Positions 11,840 through 24,110 of a DNA stretch of 64,000 bases are shown here, one piece after another. This stretch comes from Voacanga thouarsii. Its lineage: Eukaryota > Streptophyta > Magnoliopsida > Gentianales > Apocynaceae. Positions within the stretch are counted from its first letter, which is position 1. Each line of letters begins with the position of its first letter. The position numbers and the translations under genes are program-made. The notes below the pieces were generated by a model. The model searched no databases, was not told the origin of the DNA, and saw only the letters and a program-made list of their open reading frames with translations. The stretch lies in NCBI GenBank assembly GCA_026120185.1, contig JANUWF010001218.1:310001-374000 (forward strand). Direction: 5' to 3'.

Positions 11840-13036
11840 TCTGGATGATCCAGGAAGATGGCATGATATTTGTCGGCGTGCCACCCGCTTCTTTTGCTAT
11901 AACGATATGCTCCTTCGACGTTCTTTTGAAGTTGTCTTCTTGAGATGTTTAAGTCAAGAAGAAGCTGTGCAAGCAATGGAAGAAGCTCATTCTGACATAT
12001 GTGGAACCCATTAATCTGGTCCGAAGCTTCATTTTCGTATCAAGAGGATGAGATATTATTGGCCTACTATGGTAAAAGATTGCCTAGATTATGCTCAAAG
12101 ATGTCAAGCATGTCAATTTAATACCAATTATCTACATTGACCTTCTGAGCCATTGCAACCGATAGTTGCTTTTTTGCCATTTGATACATGGGGATTGGAT
12201 ATTGTTGAACCACTACCAAAGTCTTCTACTCGACATCTTTATATTTTGGCTGCAACAGATTACTTCTCTAAATGAGCAGAAGTTGTAGCATTAAAAGAAG
12301 CAAAAAAGGAAAATGTCATTGATTTTATATGTGTAAACATTATCTATCGATATGACATTCTTTGATATATTATCATAGATAACGACAAGCCATTCTGCAA
12401 TAGTTTGATGGATAGGTTGTGCGAGAAGTTTAAATTCAAGTAGCATAAATCTTTTATATACCATGCCCAAGCCAATGGACTCGCTGAAGCTTTCAATAAA
12501 ACTTTGTGCAGTTTGTTGCAAAAAGTAGTGACTAATTCAAAAAGGGATTGGCATCTTTGTATTGGAGAATCACTTTGGGCATATAGGGCCACTTACCGTA
12601 CTCCAACCTAAGCCACTCCATATGTGTTAGTATATAGTGTGGAAGTTATCCTTCCACTAGAGCAACAAATTCTTTCCTTGAGGATCGTTATTCAAGAAGG
12701 CCTTACCAAGGAATATAATGTTTGTTTTAGATTTGAAGAGTTAGAAGCGCTTGATGAAAAGAGATTAGAGGCACAACAAAGGTTAGAATGCTACCAAACT
12801 CGTATTTCCAAAGCCTTTAACAAAAAAGTGCATCTTCATTCCTTTCAAATTGGTGATTCAGTGCTCGTTATGAAAAGACAAATAATCGTTGGATATAAGC
12901 CAAAAAGTTGACATCAAAGTGGGATGGTCTATATGTTGTTCAAGAGGTTTTCAAATGGATCTTACAAAATAGTTGCTGAAGATGGGTTGAAAATTGGCCC
13001 GATCAACGGCAAATATTTGAAGCCATGTTATGCATA
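11840..13036 (+). pseudogene. Integrase of Gypsy block G
   Basis: The HHCC zinc region is seen around 11980-12120 (EEAHSDICGTH and CQACQF). The catalytic Asp is in TWGLDIVEP (about 12190), the second Asp in IIDNDKPFCN (about 12375), and the Glu in GLAEAFNKT (about 12477). The C-terminus includes HSFQIGDSVLVMKR and, after a frameshift, SKWDGLYVVQEVF and the GPINGKYL-type end near 13000. Stops at several places (for example the first codons after 12120 and 12270) abolish it. Confidence 0.85.
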
Positions 13037-13560
13037 AATGGAGGCTCTTCGATTGCATGAGCTTAAACTGCAAGTTGCTCATTGACTGTACGTGCTTAAA
13101 CTGTAAATTACTCTTGACCCGCATGAGTTTAAACTGTGTAAAGGTAACCATCAATAGTGTAGTACGTGGTTAAACTATTGAAACACTCCATCAAGTCCAA
13201 ATTGGTAAATAAATGGATACTCTTGATCCGCATGAGTTTAAACTGTGAACGCCCCCTAAACCATACCCATCTATTTTGAACTACGTTTGACTTGATTCTT
13301 AAGTTATTCTTAAGATATGTAGGCAGTTTAGAAGAAAATTTTTAAGTTCAGTCACATCCTTTCATCATTCTCAATTTTCTCATTTGTTGTAATCAAGTGA
13401 TGATTGACATTTGCAATAAGTGAAAACACATATATGCAAGAACAGGTTGAAACAACATGAAAGAAGTATATTATTGATGCTAACAAGGAAACAATCTTAT
13501 TTTACAAGAAAGAAAAAAAAAAAAAATCCAACTGCTTAATGAAAATATGAAGTGCTACAA
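13037..13560 (+). repeat. Post-integrase region with short degenerate repeats
   Basis: Variants of CATGAGTTTAAACTG recur four or five times between 13058 and 13250, about 40-90 bases apart. After them comes GAACTACGTTTGACTTGATTC, then ATATGTAGGCAG near 13280-13325, a stretch common after integrase in this Gypsy branch. No ORF. This is 3' untranslated sequence of the sense transcript and the far end of the antisense unit. Confidence 0.6.
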
Positions 13561-15123
13561 GACATCAAGTAAAAAATTTAAAATTTTCTAAATCTTGTTG
13601 AATTGCCACCAAGTGTTCTCTTATATTCTTTAAGTTGGCTTCATCCTCTTCGTTTACCTTAGAGGCATTTTGAAGTAAAACAAGCTCTTTTTTTATGAAC
13701 AAACAAGCGGACTCTACTTCTAAAAGTTGCTCGCTCTTTTTCTCAAAAGTAATTAAATGTTTTTTCTCATTTTTCTTTAAGCGTTTGAGCTTCCTTTTGA
13801 GAGCAGTAATATTGGCTTTAACTCGTTATAAGTTGGCCTTACTTTCTTCAACTTGACTTATGAGGTCACACTTTTTAGCTTCAAGACCATCCAAGTGTTG
13901 GCTAGCAGCGGAAAGACTTTGAGGCATGAAACTCCTTTGAGGCTTTCTCTGAAGAAGTGGATCTAATATTGTCAAATTCATGCACTTTAACCAAGAAATA
14001 CTTCAAGAGATTATCCAATAGTGACAAGTCAACAACAGGATCCTTGTTCAATTCTTTAAGGATATAGCAAGCTTGATCCTCAAGTGAAGAGACCTGCTCG
14101 ATAGATATTTGTTGAATCCTTTGATAAAATTACTTTCATACTTCTATGACAAACTTCTTTTTGCAACTTGACATTAGGGACTCTCCCGGGAAGGTAGAGA
14201 TGGCTAAACAATGTTGATGAGCTACTACCTTAGATATCAAATCCTCATGTTGAGAATAAGAGATGTCCTTGCAACCATCTTGCTTCAAGCAATGAAAATC
14301 ATTGATTGAGCCTTGAGAATAAGCATCCTTATTAAGGACTACAACATTGTCCACCTAATGAAGAAGAATAGCAGAGAAGTTGAGTCAAAAGAAAATAAAA
14401 GAGAAAAAAAACAAAAACAAAAAAAAGGAAAACCAGTTTTACCTTATCTTTGAAGGTCTCTTAGCTTAAAGTTGTAGTTGCTTCCTTGTTTCTCTTCCAA
14501 CAACAATCTCTACTACTGGAACTGGCTTCTTCAATTTGATTCAACTCCTTTTGTTTTGAAGATGGTGAAAGTTTCTCTGTAACCAAGTCATGATTTGAAG
14601 AAGAATGTCTATCATGTCTTGAAAACTTTTCTAACCCCTTTGAAGCATTAAAAGTGGTAAGATCTTGATGAAGTTTCTTCTCGGAGTAAGGCATGTTTTC
14701 TATTTTCTTAAATGCAGGTTTTTGAGAATTTAACATTGAAATGTGATCTTCAAGAAAGTTTCTATAAACTTGTTCCTGCCATATTTTATACTATGGAGTA
14801 TAGTGCTTCTTTATGCTATAAGGAGTAGCTAAAAATGTTACCTTGGCCATTGTTCCACGAAGCATGCATCTTATCCAAAGACGTAAGTCATCTATTAAGG
14901 TGGCCTTACGGGTGAAAATCTCAAAATAGCTTGGGATATCTTGCAAGAATCCAAATTGGCGACTAAAGCGATATGAGCTATAAGACTCAATAATGAAGTG
15001 ATCATCCTTCCGCAAAGTAAGAAGACTTGAATGAAGGCTCAAGAAGTAAAGTTATTTTTCTAAGGGGGCTGCCTCATTATCAACAAAGTCATGTTTTTTG
15101 TGCTTGGTAAGGATGTTTGTAGC

Positions 15124-16653
15124 TAATGCGTAAATTTTGGGTATATAAAATTATCAATTTTAAATCCATCTTTTAATCAAGTTTTAATTAAAATATTAAT
15201 TCTAAAATACACGTGTGAGCAAGTATACTCATCGTAAGCATTGTACAGGGAATTAACGAGTATAGATCCTCAAAGGAACAAGTACACACTAATCACTCTT
15301 CTTTTATTGTTTAACCGACCCAAATAAAGTGAGAAAATAATAAAAAGAAAAACAAAAGAAGCATATACAACTCAAGGATGTAGATTTATACAATTTAGAC
15401 AATTACCTTAGAAAATATAACAATGAACCAATTAGCAATTCTCTCAACTAATTATCATTTTGGCCTCATGAAGAAATATAAAGTAAAACTCATTCGTCTC
15501 ACAAGTCATGATTCTACTTAGGTAAATCCCACTTCATGTCTCAATCCATGGAATTTTATATTTTGATTATATTAACAGATTTGCCAATCAAGCTAATCCT
15601 AACCAAAACATGCATTAGACTCAATTCTTTATAAATATGAAATTAGCTAATAACATTTTGCTCGAAAAATTAACTAATCTTTGATCACTTAATCCTATAA
15701 CCTTAATTTCATCGCTCAAGTCCATTAAGATTAGATAAATACGAAATCAATGTAATGAAACTCCTAACATCGCTGTCTTAAGTCAATTAGAAGACCTTGC
15801 ATCAATAACCAATTAATTTAAGTAATCAAATACCAAATATGACAAAGAATTGATCAAATAACTAAATTAACCCAAAATCATGAATCCCAAAATAATGTTA
15901 AATTACAATAAAAATATTAAATACATCATTGCTAAAGAAAAAGAAGACAGAAAAAAAAAGCATTCATAGAGAAGCTTCTTTCTTCTTCTTTGAAGACTCC
16001 CTTTGAACAATCCTCCTTGGCTTGGGTGAATTCCTCCTTTAATGAAAGAATCAGAATTTCTGCTCTTTAATTCACCTCTCTTGATTGTATATATCAAACC
16101 ATTGTGTTCTCTTATACGTTTATAGGCCTCTTGAATGCCCATTTCATGGCTGAGAAAGTCTTGGCCGCGTAGGAATAAGAAAATACCAAAATTCTTAAAT
16201 AAGCCCTAATTCCGCGTATAGAATTTTCACCTCCAGAACCTACCTGGCGTCGAGTACCTTCGACCCACCTGGCGCCAGGTACACTCTGTTCTTCCTCTGT
16301 TTTGCTTTGTTTCTGGTTGTTTTTTCTTCAGCAATCAGAATGGACCCGGCGCCAGGTACACTTGCCAGACCTGGCGCCAGGTCTGTTCTGGAAAAATTTC
16401 TAATGTTCGTTCAATCTCTGTTGCTGGGCAGAATGGATCCGGCACCTGGTCCAGTGGCTGGACCTGTTACCAGGTGCATTCTGGTTTTGTGCACTTTCTA
16501 CTTGATTTTTACTTAAATCTGCACATATTTGTCAAAAATACCTTTTACAAGTAAAATGTCAAATAGGAAGGAATATACCTAGTTATTACAACATATGTAT
16601 CTTAAAATAACCTCAAATAATTAGGAAAAGAATGATGCTTTTAACCCCTATCA
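15124..16653 (-). mobile_element. Solo LTR, target duplication GTAGC
   Basis: The flanks carry GTAGC at 15119-15123 and at 16654-16658, and the PMD frame of the Gypsy element is continuous when the insert is left out. Read on the minus strand the insert begins TGATAGGGG and ends near TACGCATTA. The final CA is mutated, since the relative at 1-1322 ends TATCA. It contains GGCGCCAGGT palindromes at 16240-16480. No internal coding region is seen, so a solo LTR left by LTR-LTR recombination is the simplest reading. Confidence 0.8.
16240..16480 (-). repeat. Palindromic CCTGGCGCCAGGT block inside the solo LTR
   Basis: Units with CTGGCGCCAGGT, CCGGCGCCAGGT, CTGGCGTCGAGT and the degraded CCGGCACCTGGT recur about every 40-60 bases, often next to TTCTGG or GTTCTG. 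They are GC-rich islands in AT-rich DNA. The homologous LTR at 60-232 has a different arrangement, which suggests fast change of this block. Confidence 0.6.
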
Positions 16654-17959
16654 GTAGCCCAAATAATGATCTTATCTCTATAAATCTGCTTGCGGGCTTC
16701 ATCTTCACTAAAGTACCTTCCGCTACTTTTACCAGAATAACTCGCCATTGGAGTGCTGTTTAAGCCTTGAGAGACTTCATAGTGAGTCTTGAAGTAGTGC
16801 GCTAGCTATCCATATATATAGTGAGTTGGGAAGATAGATTACTTCTCACTTGAACGTTGAGAGTTAAAAATATGATTTAATCCTCTATAAATGCTGGTCA
16901 AGACGGGAATAGTCAAACTAACTTGTTCCCCGTACACCATTAAACTTGCCATTTTGAACGTACTTAGACGAATGATGTCTATTTCTTCATTAGGTAAGAC
17001 AAATATGCAAAGCTAACATGATAAAAAAACTGCAATGAATGTTTAATCTTTGTTGTGGTTTCTAATCCCCGAATTTGAAAACAAAGCTTTCTCTTTAGTT
17101 GTCCATGCAGCATGTGGTGGGATAGTTCTTCATGGGTTGTCAGTAAATTTGGAGCATGATCTCCTTTCTTCCATTGGAGGAGGCATTGTATACTTTGTCA
17201 CTCTTTTGAACCAAAAGTTGAGCCACTTACTGATCGAGACACCAAAGTTATTGTTGTCCTTTTTGATCAAGTGGTATGCATGGAAGAGATGTTCGTAACT
17301 CTTTGGAAGGAATCGCTTGGCATCATGGTCCATGTCGATGAGTTCTGCAGCATGGGGAACAACTTCATCGTAGTGAGTCCCAAGTATTGGTAAGCCGCCA
17401 AGTTCATGCAAGTCCCATAATAAGATGGACACCTCGCCAATTGATGTTAAGAGCGTGTTGGTGAGAGGACACCAAGTTTCATAAAAGGCTATGAGAATAT
17501 TGGGTTGCAATCATACATAAAAAGTGATACATAAACAGCCTTATAGATCTTTGCAGATCTTAAGTGTCCTTCGCAACAACTTAAAACATCGTGTGCACAT
17601 TCCCAATATCTCTCTCTAAAGCTAAACACGCCCAAGAAGTTGAGCGATGAGGTCCATTGGGTCTCCTTTTGAATCATCCGACATCCATATGAAGGTAACA
17701 CACTGGGATGAGTTTGAGGTTGATGATTTGAGAAAAGAAGAATCCATACGTTTGGGGAGCAAGTTCCTTTGAAGTTGACTTCCATTAACCATTCATTCAC
17801 AAGTCGTTGGAATGTCGCCTTTGGTAGGAGCCCTACATATTTGCCAGACTTTGCCTCATAAACCGTCAAAGTCGTTCCAACTTCTGTTGGATCATTTTTG
17901 TGATCGTGAATGATTAGCAGTTATTGGCCTGAAGAAAATCACAAAATGGAAAAGTACAC

Positions 17960-18220
17960 CATAATTGGACCTAATGTTTAAAAAAAAAGTTAGTTAAAAA
18001 ATAAAATAAAATAAAGTCAGATAAAAAAAAAGGTTAGTTGAAAAAAGTAGTGCAAAAAAAAAAAATATGAAAAAAAAGCCAGTTTAAAAAAAAGAGAGAA
18101 AAAAGGTCCCAAATAAAAAAGTTAGTTTCGAAAAAAAAAGGTTGTGGTTAAAAAAAAAAAAAACCGTTAAAAAAATGATGAAGACCAAGTTGCATTAAAA
18201 AAAGTGTGGTTTACTTCATG
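17960..18220 (+). repeat. Low-complexity A-rich tract with AAAAAGGTTAGTT motifs
   Basis: A-runs separated by GTTAGTT, GTCAG and GGTTGTGG fill this stretch. On the minus strand it is a T-rich leader between the antisense TATA box and the PMD frame. No coding content. Confidence 0.7.
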
Positions 18221-18900
18221 CTTTAATTAAATGGGGGCCCATGTCAAGAAAGTTGGTGTGAAACCAAAAGAAGAAAATGCATGAGGTTTTGTGGGCAAAA
18301 CTAAGAAAACGAAAAGAAAAATATCGATAGCCAAAAGTCAAAGCTTACAAGATTAAGAAAAAGTTTTAGGCTTTCATGTTAACAGAGGACTTGGGTAGCA
18401 TGGAACTTTGCATTTGAAAGAAAAAAAAAAAAAAAACAAACGAAGAAAGGCTTACCAAAGACGAATTGAGAAGAAAGGCTAAAGTTCTCCTGGCCACTGA
18501 ATATTTGAAGCTGCAAGAACTTGAAAGCGACTTCTGAAAATAGTGTGGAAAATGGTTGAAGATTGAAGCCTTTTTATAGGTGCTATGGGATGTTTCAATC
18601 AAATCCTATAAGAATTCTAATTCTTGGTTAAAAAATTTTAATTATGATTTAAATTTAAAATTAAGAAATTTGATTGATAAATTCAAGAAATATGATTTCT
18701 TCTCAAAATTAGATTTCAAATCTTTTCATTAATTCCTTATAGAAATAGAAAAAGAATTGTATTCTATTAAGGAGTTGAAAAAGGGTTTTATATTAATTTC
18801 TAATTAAATTGAGAAATTAATATTATTTTAAATACTTCAAGTCTTGTTTCCAAATTCTTTTGAAAAAGTATTTTTTCTTAAGCCTTGAAGTGGGGGCATT
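18220..18900. other. AT-rich end of the Gypsy internal region, with polypurine tract
   Basis: No convincing gene on the plus strand. On the minus strand a 78-codon frame (18366-18602) starts upstream of the candidate TATA box and includes poly-Phe from an A-tract, so I do not call it a gene. AAGTGGGGGCATT at 18888-18900 is the polypurine tract priming plus-strand synthesis, directly before the LTR at 18901. Confidence 0.6.
18571..18578 (-). promoter_or_regulatory. Candidate TATA box for the antisense PMD gene
   Basis: TATAAAAA on the minus strand (context CACCTATAAAAAGGC) lies about 700 bases upstream of the PMD frame and inside the Gypsy internal region, not in an LTR. The context is close to a plant TATA box. 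Promoter activity is an inference. Confidence 0.45.
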
Positions 18901-19743
18901 TGTAGACAATGAAATTTGGAGAAAATATATTTAATTTTATTTAATCAAGATTAAAAGAAAATTTGCATATTTTAGTCTTGATTAATTAAAATTAATCCAT
19001 GAATAAATATAATTATTCTTAGATTAATATGGTTGGGCTATCATTAAAAGTCTATTAAATCCAATGTATCATGAAATTTGACGATTAAAATTGGACTATT
19101 GTTAAGGGTCCGTTTCACATTAAATCCAATATATTATGGGTTAAATAGAATTAGGCTAGACCCGAAAGTTGGACTTTTTAAGAATATCCTAACCCAAATA
19201 TAATGTGGACTAAATGAAATTGGGTCAAAATATAAATTGAGCCTAAGTCATCTTAAGTCCATATCCATTAGGGTTTGTTAGGAGATTTTTTCAAAATCCC
19301 ACATCGTTAGTTTATGCTAAAGTCAAGGGATTTTTTGCCTATAAATAAGGTTTTCCCCTCAAAGGTTCAAGGCATCCTGAAGCTTCAATAAATTAGAAGC
19401 ATCTCAAGTTTCAACAAGCTCAAACATTCAAGCGTAATCAAATTCAAGATTCAAAATAGTCATCAAATTAAGGTTCAGAATCTTCATTAAATTTCAAGGC
19501 ATTTGTCTTACTTTGCATCAAATAAGTCTCAAAAGCTTGGCAATCAAGTGTTCGTCATTAAATTTCATTTGATTCAAGATCAAGCTCTTTAGCCCTCGAA
19601 TCAACGTTTTTCAAAAAGAGAAGAATCGGAGGACTCAACCTGCAATTAAGTACTTATTCGAAAATTTGTAACTACTTTTCATATATACTAAATATTTTAT
19701 ATTTTTCTTGTCTTATTTGTAGACTTGAGATTTGTCATCTACA
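18901..19743 (+). repeat. Second (shared) LTR of Gypsy block G
   Basis: This 843-bp LTR starts TGTAGACAATG and ends GTCATCTACA. A polypurine tract lies before it and a primer-binding-site-like sequence after it, so it serves both as 3' LTR of the first internal and 5' LTR of the second. TATAAATA occurs at 19340-19347. Confidence 0.9.
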
Positions 19744-19829
19744 AATTTCTAGCACGTTCAGTGGGACAATCTCCGCCTTCTATCTCTTCTTTTTAATCCC
19801 AAATTCAAGTACAAGCAAAAACCAACTCA

Positions 19830-21187
19830 ATGGCCCAAAAAAATAGCAAAACTACATCTGCTCGTTCAAAGGCTGCTGATATCGTGGAGACTGCTACAAC
19901 TGTTAGCAAGGCTCCACAAGCTTCAAGCCAAAGCATGCTAACAAGAAATAAGGCTCGAGCTCTTTAACAAAGCGAGGCTCCAAACTTCGGCGTTGTCTCA
20001 TTGCCTGTGACTGCAAAGATGAAGCAAGATGCTACTTCTACAATGCACAAGATGTCACCTTCACTGGGGAAGACCAACATCTCTAAGCAAGATGACCGAA
20101 GCTCAAGTACTAGCTCTGCGCCTTAATCCTCCCATGGGGATCTCAAATCCAAAACTTCATTCAATGAAGACTTAACTGCTTCTTCTGTAGTGCTGGTTAT
20201 GATGACTGGCACACAAAACCTGAAAGAACAACTTGCGCACCTCAAAAAATTGGTGGAGGGACTCACTAAACGCTCCCAATAGCAAGATCTCACTATTGTG
20301 GATATCATCAATCGTTTTGAGAAGACTGGCAAAATATGTCAAGCTCCTCCAAAAAGATTTGAAGTGTAAGAGGAAGTGGAAACTTCCAAGAAATCAAAGG
20401 ATATTCAAATATCCTCTGAAGGTATCATTCCTGTTGATTAACTTAAAGATTTCATCACGAGTACGATTAAGGATAAGTATGAAAGAGGTAGCAAATCCAC
20501 CTTCACATATGCAAAACTTTATTTGTAAATAATTGACAATATGAGAATGCCAACTGTATATCAGCCACCAAAGTTTCAATAATTTGATGGCAAAAGAAAA
20601 CCTAAGCAGCACGTGGCTCAGTTCATCGAAACGTGCAACAATGTTGGAACTTATGGGGATCTACTAGTGAAACAGTTTGTACGATGCCTCAAAGGAAATG
20701 CATTTGATTGGTACATCGATCTTGCATCTGGTTTCATCAACAGGTAAGAGTAACTTGAACTTGAGTTTCTCAACAGATTTTATAATACTCGTAGAATGTC
20801 AGCATAGTAAAGCTCACCAACTCTCGTCAATGGAAAGACAAACCATTGGTGAACTTCATCAACAGATGGAGGGATTTGAACCTCAATTGTAGAGATCATT
20901 TAAATGAATCATCTATAATTAAAATGTGCATTCAAGGCATGCAATGGAGACTCTAGTATATCCTTAAAGGGATCATGCTAAAGACTTTTGAAGAATTGGC
21001 AACTTGTGCTCATGATAAGAAATTGAGCATTGTTGTACATGGGGGCAAAGTACCTGATCAAGACCCGAACAAAAGTAAAGAAAAATACGATTTTAGAAAA
21101 TGGAACAAATCATTTTCTAAAACTAAAGCAAATGAGTCCATGGCCACGGTCGTGACTCCAATAAAAATTTCTTCAAAGATAACTTAG
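19830..21187 (+). pseudogene. Gag of Gypsy block G, second copy
   Basis: It starts MAQKNSKTTSARSKAADI at 19830 and follows the first copy (6270-7522) line by line, with a different set of stops. The core Gag region lies at about 20590-21080 (FIETCNNVGTYGDLLVKQF). The ends of several pieces differ by substitutions and small indels, so the two copies diverged independently. Confidence 0.78.
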
Positions 21188-21361
21188 AAGGTGACTAAGA
21201 AGGTGAATCCTCCACAAGAAAAGAAAAAACTAACATTGGAAGAAAGGCAGTTTAAGGAACATCCTTTCCTTGACTCTGATATTTCTTCAATGTTTGATGA
21301 ATTATTAGCTGCTAAAATTATAGAGTTGCCTGTATTTAAGGATAAGATCATGCAGATGGTT

Positions 21362-21544
21362 TAGGGATCGCAATTTCTCCGCTTAAACCGGGGACCCGAC
21401 CTGGTTGGGCCAGGGATTCCCCGATTTAAGCGGGGATGGGCCAGGGACGGGCTTCATTCCTCGGCTCGTCAACCGGGGATGGGGATTGCATGATCCCCGC
21501 CCCTGCCCTGGCCCACCCCCGGCCCGCTTTATATATATATATGT

Positions 21545-21577
<33 letters not shown>

Positions 21578-22124
21578 TATATCCATGCACGCACACACAC
21601 ACATATAGATAAATTATATATGTATTGTATATGTATACATATTATATAAATTATATATATACATATATATATATATACACACATTATATAAATTATAGGT
21701 AGATTATATATGTATATAAAGGTAAATTATATATGTATATAAAATAAAATAGAAAAGAAGAGGAAAAATAAAAAAGAAAAAATTATAAATTATAAATTAT
21801 TAATTTTACTCTTACTAATCTAGTGATATGATAAATATGTGAATTATTGGAAATCACTACAAAAGTTTTCTATATGATTAAAAATTTTTGAATAAAAATA
21901 TATTGGAGGTAAATTTTTTTTTAAATCTTTATAATTATTTCCAGGCCCAAATAGGCCCCCGCTTCCTCGAGCCGGGACCGGAGATTGTTTTGTCCCCGGC
22001 GGACCGGGGGCGGGGATCCCCGCCTTTCTCCGTAGCGGGGACCAGCCAGGAATGGGGATACGGGGGCATATGCGGGGACGGGCCGAGATTTCTAGTCCCC
22101 GGCCTGACCCCATTGCTATCCCTA
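21362..22124. mobile_element. Non-autonomous hAT-like transposon
   Basis: The insert interrupts Gypsy sequence that is continuous in the first copy (near 7890). Ends are TAGGGATCGCAAT and, in inverted form, TAGGGATAGCAAT. The 8-bp flanks are AGATGGTT and AGTTGGTT (21354-21361 and 22125-22132), one mismatch apart. Both properties fit hAT elements. The ends are GC-rich with many GGGGA/TCCCC blocks, and the centre is AT microsatellite (21530-21720). No transposase is present. Overlapping frames on both strands in the GC-rich ends are artefacts of composition. Confidence 0.85.
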
Positions 22125-22194
22125 AGTTGGTTTATGAAGGACATGTGGTCCTTGAAGAAAACAAAGCATTTGCAAATTTGAAAACGGTTGCCAT

Positions 22195-24105
22195 TGATGC
22201 TTCGAAAACTAACAGAAGCCATGCATACAATAAAGACGAAGCCAAAAATAGTACAGAGACTGCCCAACGGAAGAATAAAAATTTTTAATACCTATACACT
22301 ATGTTGTTTTTCTTAGTTGTGAAGTAGATATTGAGAGAACCATTGAAACAGTTTCTTCTCTAGACGACGATTACGATTGATGACCCGCCAATCTCCTACT
22401 CTTCCGTGGCATGAACGCGGAACTCTTTGCTTCTCAAAATATTCCATCACCCAATCTATGTTGGTGAAACAACTTAGGCGAGGAATAACTCTTCTTGATC
22501 CTTTGCTATTGATCAGCAAAATCAAGATAACAAAATAAGAGGGAAAAGGAGACGCATGAGAATGAAAGGAGAAGAAGGCTATGTCTCTTATGTGCTCTGT
22601 GTTTTTCATTTGCATCAGAGACCCATGATTGATCACATTTTTTCCTGATAGCTAAAACCTCGGTGTTTTAATATTTCAAAATATCTGGAGGTTATCAACA
22701 GAAGAGGTTTGGCTTGACCTTAACTTTTCTATTCTGTGAATTAAAATAACCCTTTAGTCTAGGCTATTGGGGCAAAAATAATTTATTTTTTTTCTTGGAT
22801 CCAATGAGCCCAAAATAATAACCATTAATTATTTATCTCTTGTGCCTATTAAAATAACTCAATAAATAATTAATGAGCCCAAGTAAATTAAAATAATTAT
22901 TTAAGCCTTTTATTAACTAGTTTAGGACCAGGTTAATTTTTCTAATTATTCAATCTGGACTTAGGCCCTGAATAATTAATTAGCCAATCAAACTAGATAA
23001 TAAATTTAATTTCTCCCGTTTCTTTATTTTATTCTAGTCCAAAAATAAAATGGACTTCCTGAATAAAATAATTTTTTTTATTGTAACCATTTCCTCGACC
23101 AAAAATTAATTAGAACTTACGGACTATTTCGATGACCAAAAAGACACATCGCATTGATTACTAAAATGACCAAAATATCCTTATTATATAAATAGCTGTA
23201 TTTTGTATTTTAAATAGTTTTTAATATCATTAAAAAAAATATTGACTCCAAAGATATTGCTGCGTTAGTTATGTCTTTGACCTACAGGTAAAATGACTAA
23301 AATACCCCTCTACACACCGCCGTGTATTTAAAGAGAAAAGAGTATACTAACACCTCTCTAAAAGACATCTACCATCCTTAAGCTTTTAGTCCAATGATCC
23401 ACGACTTCTTGGAATATTTCTGTTTTTCAAATAAACTACCCTAAAGTCAATATCCAAGTTATGTTCCATAGGGTCCTGGATAATTAGATCATTCGGACAA
23501 CCACAAGGGGCGATATAGTGTAGACACTATTTTATACAAGTTTGTCTTGACTAACTAGTTACATATACCCAACATACAAGTATATTAGTCCTTCTAAAAA
23601 ACCTTAACTATAGTATATTAAATGATACGGTTCCAGATTCGTTAGACTACCAACTTATACTCAAGTTGTAGAGTACAAGTCCACGCTGTAGCAATAGTAG
23701 TCTAGGTTTCTATCACATAGTACTTTTAGAAACCATTACTACATGTCTTGTTTTACGTATTCGAAATATACTTGTGTTATAAAATGAGAAGACTACTCAT
23801 TGGCTAAAGGTAAGCCATTCCCTATTTAGAATTTATAACACAATAATCTTGCCATGATGAGATTCACATTCTCATCGTCTGGTTAAAAAAAGTAGTTTAT
23901 ATGTTAAGTATCCCATGGTCCATACCTTACTGCGAAAGACCTCCATTCACATGAACTATTTACTTAAACACAATGGGTCTTTTCTAATGAAAATTGTGTA
24001 CAAATATAAAGAAGATTTCATAAATAATTTCTGAGAAAAATACTTTTATTAATACAAGTTAAAATTACATAAAAAATCTAGTCTAAGAGGGCATATATCC
24101 CAATA
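22195..24105 (-). mobile_element. Solo LTR of the A/B Copia superfamily, target duplication GCCAT
   Basis: GCCAT occurs at 22190-22194 and 24106-24110, and the Gypsy text resumes across it (compare 7947-7955). The right end reads CTAGTCTAAGAGGGCATATATCC on the plus strand, the reverse complement of the start of the LTRs of elements A and B. The expected terminal TG is now TA. At 1,911 bp it is close to the 2,022 bp of A. It holds no coding domain. The 107-codon minus frame at 22313-22636 has no recognised motif. Confidence 0.82.
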
Positions 24106-24110
24106 GCCAT

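Larger units (their letters stand above)
13560..17869 (-). pseudogene. Antisense plant mobile domain (PMD, aminotransferase-like) ORF carried by the Gypsy element
   Basis: Read on the minus strand from 17869, the frame gives LLPKATFQRLVNEWLME, then AFYETWCPLTNTL, GEVSILLWDLHELGGLPILG and YDEVVPHAAEL (17400-17500), the core of the plant mobile domain. It continues through MASLMVYGEQVSLTIPVLTSIYRGL (about 16900) and YSGKSSGRYFSEDEARK (about 16730). After the solo LTR at 15124-16653 it resumes as YSSYRFSRQFGFLQDIPSYFE and LRLWIRCML (15000-14850). A Ser/Lys-rich part and a coiled-coil-like tail (14736-13580) follow. A one-base loss near 17500 and several stops break it. Antisense extra ORFs between integrase and 3' LTR are known in Tat elements. 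The protein's role there is unknown. Confidence 0.8.

Noticed and set aside
18366..18602. 78-codon minus-strand frame upstream of the PMD gene
   Set aside because: Contains poly-Phe from an A-run, starts upstream of the TATA-like box and matches nothing I know.
21405..21608. Gly/Pro frames in the hAT element
   Set aside because: Open on both strands within GC-rich transposon arms, running into AT microsatellite.
22313..22636. 107-codon minus-strand frame
   Set aside because: Lies wholly inside a solo LTR, with no motif, and no similar frame was noticed in LTRs of A or B.
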